Shown: in pieces, positions 5,955 to 8,298 of the stretch | Position numbering within the stretch: the first letter of the stretch is position 1 | Layout of the letters: each line of letters begins with the position of its first letter | Source: an uncultured Syntrophobacterales bacterium | GTDB lineage: Bacteria > Desulfobacterota > Syntrophia > Syntrophales > UBA5619 | NCBI GenBank assembly: GCA_903903205.1 | Contig: CAIUXU010000008.1 | Location: forward strand, 1-8,298 | Direction of reading: 5' to 3' | DNA: 8,298 nucleotides | Position numbers and translations under genes: made by a program | Notes under the pieces: generated by a model | Database searches by the model: none | What the model saw: only the letters and a program-made list of their open reading frames with translations | Told to the model about the DNA's origin: nothing

Positions 5955-6809
5955 TTATGGCGCAGCCGTTTCCATGAGAGAGTAGAGAAGCCTGATCTCC
6001 TCGGGCCACCGTTCACTTTCCGGGGTCTCCAGAATCAGCGGAATACCGTCGAAACGGGCATCGTTCATGAGCAGACGGAACGGTTCCAACCCCAGTTTTC
6101 CCTTCCCGATGGGCGCGTGGCGGTCCACGCGACTTCCAAAATCAACCTTCGAATCATTCAGATGAACCCCGCGGAGATATTGAAAACCGACGATCTTGTT
6201 GAATGCCGTGAACGTCCGGTCATACGTTTCCGGCTTCCTCAGGTCATAGCCGGCGGCGAAGGCATGGGCGGTGTCGAGACAGACCCCCACACGGTCCCGT
6301 TCCCTAACGAGCTCAATAATCCGGGCGAGCTGCTCGAAGCTGTACCCGAGATTGCTCCCCTGGCCCGCCGTGTTTTCAATGACGGCGGTCACCCCTTCGG
6401 TTTCGGCAAGGGCGATGTCGATCGACTCGGCAATCCGGGCCAACGCCTCCTCTTCGGAAGAGAGGCGCAGATGACTCCCGGGATGGAAATTGAGGAAACG
6501 GATTCCGAGTTCCGCGCAGCGGCGCATCTCCAGCAGGAATGCCGCGCGTGATTTTGCGAGGGGCTCCGGCTCCGGGTGTCCGAGGTTGATCAGATAACTG
6601 TCATGCGCGAGGATCTGCGCTGGGCCATACCCGGCCCCTTGGCAATTCGTCCGGAAGGCCTCGATTTCCTCAGCGGAGAGGGCTTTCGCCTGCCACTGCC
6701 GCTGGTTCTTGGTGAAGAGCGCAAAAGCCTTCCCGCCGATCTCCGCCGCATTCAGAGGCGCATTTCCGACGCCTCCCGCTGCACTCACATGGGCGCCAAC
6801 ATATTTCAT
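5955..6809 (-). CDS. nfo: Endonuclease IV (AP endonuclease), Nfo
   Basis: A 284-residue zinc-dependent AP endonuclease of base-excision repair. It cuts 5' to abasic sites and removes 3'-blocking groups so that DNA polymerase can refill the gap. All nine metal ligands known from the E. coli enzyme are present, at the same numbering: H69, H109, E145, D179, H182, H216, D229, H231 and E261. They sit in ILAHDSY, NFHPGSH, VIENTAGQGSNLG, CLDTAHAFAAGYD, HLNDSKVDFGSRVDRHAPIGKGKLG and LILETP. The length is typical and the enzyme should be active. The start is supported by AAGGAG (complement of 6816-6821), six bases upstream. It lies 58 bp downstream of cbiO on the same strand and may share its transcript, although repair and metal uptake have no obvious link. 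It ends 33 bp from the convergent CNB-GGDEF gene. Confidence 0.97.
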   Translation of the reverse strand: MKYVGAHVSAAGGVGNAPLNAAEIGGKAFALFTKNQRQWQAKALSAEEIEAFRTNCQGAGYGPAQILAHDSYLINLGHPEPEPLAKSRAAFLLEMRRCAELGIRFLNFHPGSHLRLSSEEEALARIAESIDIALAETEGVTAVIENTAGQGSNLGYSFEQLARIIELVRERDRVGVCLDTAHAFAAGYDLRKPETYDRTFTAFNKIVGFQYLRGVHLNDSKVDFGSRVDRHAPIGKGKLGLEPFRLLMNDARFDGIPLILETPESERWPEEIRLLYSLMETAAP

Positions 6810-6850
6810 TTTCCGCTCCTTCGATCAATGGAAGAGACATCCTCGCCAAA

Positions 6851-6871
6851 TTGAAGCAACAGCGGCTTCAA
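6851..6871 (-). terminator. Small hairpin at the cbiO stop codon
   Basis: Read on the minus strand, TTGAAGC-(7-nt loop)-GCTTCAA forms a perfect 7-bp stem that includes the cbiO stop codon and is followed by only TTT. It could be a weak terminator or processing site between cbiO and nfo. The stem is short and AT-rich, so chance is possible. Confidence 0.25.
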
Positions 6872-7602
6872 CGCCCTTGGAACGACAATGGAAGCTCCAG
6901 GTTGTTTTCTTCAAGGAAAGCCTTGTTTGAAAGAATCTCCGCCGACGGACCGTCCGCAACCACCGCGCCGCCTCCGATCACGATGCAGCGCTGACAGACA
7001 TCCAGGATCAAGTCGAGGTCGTGGGAGGCGATGATCTTGGAATGTTTGAAGGTCTTGAGCAACGTAATCAGTGATCGCCTCGACCGTGGGTCCAGATTCG
7101 CGGCGGGTTCGTCCATCGCGAGGATATCGGGTTCCATGGCCATAACCGAAGCGATGGCGACCGAGCTCTTTTGTCCGGCCGAGAGGTGATGCGGTGGCTT
7201 GTCCCGAAGATCGAGGCTGTTGACCATACCGAGCGCTTTGCGGACCCGTTCCCGTACAGCCGCCTCATCCAATCCGAGATTCAGCGGGCCGAAGGCGACA
7301 TCGTCAAAAACGGTCGGCATGAAGAGCTGGTCATCGGGATTTTGAAAAACAATCCCGACCTTCTTTCGGATCTCCCGCTTTGTTTTCTCAGTGATGATCA
7401 GATCGCCAATGGTCACTGTTCCCGACGTCGGCATCAAATAGCCGTTCATGTGCTGGAGGAGCGTGGATTTTCCCGCTCCATTGGCGCCGACAACACCAAC
7501 GGATTCGCCGTGGGTTATCCGGAAATTGACCCCGTTAAGCGCTTCCGTTCCGTCGGGGTAGCGGAAAAAAACGTTTTTGAACTCAACAATATGATGGCTC
7601 AT
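6868..7602 (-). CDS. cbiO: ECF/cobalt transporter ATP-binding subunit, CbiO-like
   Basis: A 244-residue ABC ATPase that powers energy-coupling-factor uptake of cobalt or nickel at the inner face of the cytoplasmic membrane. All ATPase motifs are present: Walker A GANGAGKST (39-47), the Q-loop FQNPDDQLF (Q87), which is typical of CbiO/EcfA proteins, the signature LSAGQK (140-145), Walker B ILAMDEP with E165, the D-loop (NLDP), and the switch histidine H194 in ASHD. The frame is open far upstream (to 8076), but that part is the antisense-phase shadow of cbiQ. The true ATG is at 7602, eight bases after AGGAG (complement of 7611-7615), and it overlaps the cbiQ stop in ATGA. Assignment to the Cbi/Nik family rests on the adjacent CbiQ. 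Which metal is carried cannot be read from this subunit. Confidence 0.93.
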   Translation of the reverse strand: MSHHIVEFKNVFFRYPDGTEALNGVNFRITHGESVGVVGANGAGKSTLLQHMNGYLMPTSGTVTIGDLIITEKTKREIRKKVGIVFQNPDDQLFMPTVFDDVAFGPLNLGLDEAAVRERVRKALGMVNSLDLRDKPPHHLSAGQKSSVAIASVMAMEPDILAMDEPAANLDPRSRRSLITLLKTFKHSKIIASHDLDLILDVCQRCIVIGGGAVVADGPSAEILSNKAFLEENNLELPLSFQGR

Positions 7603-8298
7603 CGAAACAGCTCCTGCACAACCCGACCAATCCCTTCGGTGACGGGGAAGATACGGAAAACTCCCAGAAATAGCACCGTCGCCGCCATGAACATCAGATC
7701 GGGCGCCGCTATCCGGGATCGCTTCAGACTCGGGATATCTCCCTGAAACCCCCGGGAAAGCATCGCATAATAGATTCTTTCCGCGCGATCCACCGTTCGG
7801 AGGAAGAGGACGCCAATCAGCCGCACAAACACTTTTATGCCGGTATTGCGCGTACCGAATGAACGCATCTCCCGTGCGCGGATGATCCGCATCGCTTCCT
7901 CCATAAGGACAAAGAGATAGCGGTACAGGAAGAGGAGCTGCGAAACAAAAAGGGCCGGAAAGCCAAGGCGCCGGAGTGCGTGGCAGACGCCCGGAAATGA
8001 CGTCGTTGCGATGAGCAGGAGCGCCGAGCTGACCGTGAGGGAAAACTTCAACAGAATCGAAAGAAAAGAGAGCCATCCCGCGGAAAGGGAGACGCCGAAG
8101 ATAACTGCCGCTGTTCTCGTATCCAGTATCGGGTTGAAGACGCCGATAAAAATCGCAAAGGGTGAAACGACGATTATCTTTCTGATGATGAACCGGACGG
8201 GAATTTCGCCGACGGTCATCAGCAGGACCGGAAACAAAAATAACGGCGCCAGCGCAACGACTTCGTACTTGGGAAAGGAGATGACGGTAAGCAGAAAA
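7599..8298 (-). CDS. cbiQ: ECF transporter transmembrane (T) subunit, CbiQ-like; 5' end outside window
   Basis: The transmembrane coupling subunit of a cobalt/nickel-type ECF importer. The frame is open to the right edge, giving 232 visible residues. A TTG at 8237 is not the real start, because CbiQ-like sequence (TVISFPKYEVVALAPL) continues upstream of it; only a short N-terminal piece is missing. The protein is strongly hydrophobic, with several membrane segments (for example around SPFAIFIGVFNPI and LLFLYRYLFVLME). It carries the two cytoplasmic coupling motifs of T subunits: RAREMRSF (about 140-147 of the visible part) and MLSRGFQG (about 179-186). The stop overlaps the CbiO start, so the two subunits are co-translated. 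The substrate-specific CbiM/NikM and CbiN/NikN genes would be expected upstream, beyond position 8298. Cobalt is favoured over nickel only by overall resemblance. Confidence 0.9.
   Translation of the reverse strand, partial: FLLTVISFPKYEVVALAPLFLFPVLLMTVGEIPVRFIIRKIIVVSPFAIFIGVFNPILDTRTAAVIFGVSLSAGWLSFLSILLKFSLTVSSALLLIATTSFPGVCHALRRLGFPALFVSQLLFLYRYLFVLMEEAMRIIRAREMRSFGTRNTGIKVFVRLIGVLFLRTVDRAERIYYAMLSRGFQGDIPSLKRSRIAAPDLMFMAATVLFLGVFRIFPVTEGIGRVVQELFR

Noticed and set aside
5946..6551. A 201-codon plus-strand frame opposite nfo
   Set aside because: It is antisense to endonuclease IV, whose nine metal ligands are all present on the minus strand, and its translation shows no domain.
7603..8076. 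Upstream extension of the cbiO frame giving a 402-residue protein
   Set aside because: The extra 158 residues overlap cbiQ in another frame and look like out-of-frame sequence. The ATG at 7602 has a good ribosome binding site and the normal CbiO N-terminus.

Overview
This 8.3-kb window looks like an ordinary chromosomal stretch of a GC-rich (high-50s percent by eye) bacterium. An oxygen-sensitive class III ribonucleotide reductase, an iron-sulfur-flavoprotein-like redox protein and a cobalt/nickel-type ECF transporter suggest an anaerobic or facultative lifestyle. A Desulfobacterota (former Deltaproteobacteria)-like host is my best guess, based only on gene content and protein flavour.

Layout. 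The plus strand carries five genes. They are the 3' half of lepA (1-852), hemW (849-2063, 4-nt ATGA overlap with lepA), nrdD (2212-4323), an Isf/NADPH-dependent FMN reductase-type flavoprotein (4320-4895, 4-nt ATGA overlap with nrdD) and a two-domain cyclic-nucleotide-binding + GGDEF protein (4974-5921). A 33-bp convergent gap follows. The minus strand then carries, in transcription order, cbiQ (8298-7599, 5' end outside the window), cbiO (7602-6868, ATGA overlap with cbiQ) and nfo/endonuclease IV (6809-5955). No tRNA, rRNA, CRISPR array or transposase gene was seen.

How the genes relate. lepA-hemW is a translation/cofactor pair read as one unit. nrdD and the flavoprotein are translationally coupled, and no nrdG activase is adjacent. 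CbiQ and CbiO are the membrane and ATPase parts of an ECF uptake system whose substrate-binding partner must lie beyond the right edge. Nfo is a complete base-excision-repair enzyme with all nine metal ligands.

Most unusual content. (1) A near-perfect 43-bp palindrome lies in frame inside hemW. It accounts for most of a 16-residue insertion that replaces the GLPGQ-type loop of the radical-SAM barrel, much like a protein-coding palindromic repeat. (2) The 148-bp gap between hemW and nrdD is almost filled by a 127-bp element with 21-bp terminal inverted repeats, heptamer repeats and a nested ATCCCCGA hairpin module. (3) The CNB-GGDEF protein has a GDDEF active-site motif, an RxxE inhibitory-site position and no phosphate-binding arginine in its cNMP domain, so it may be a sensor rather than a normal cyclase.
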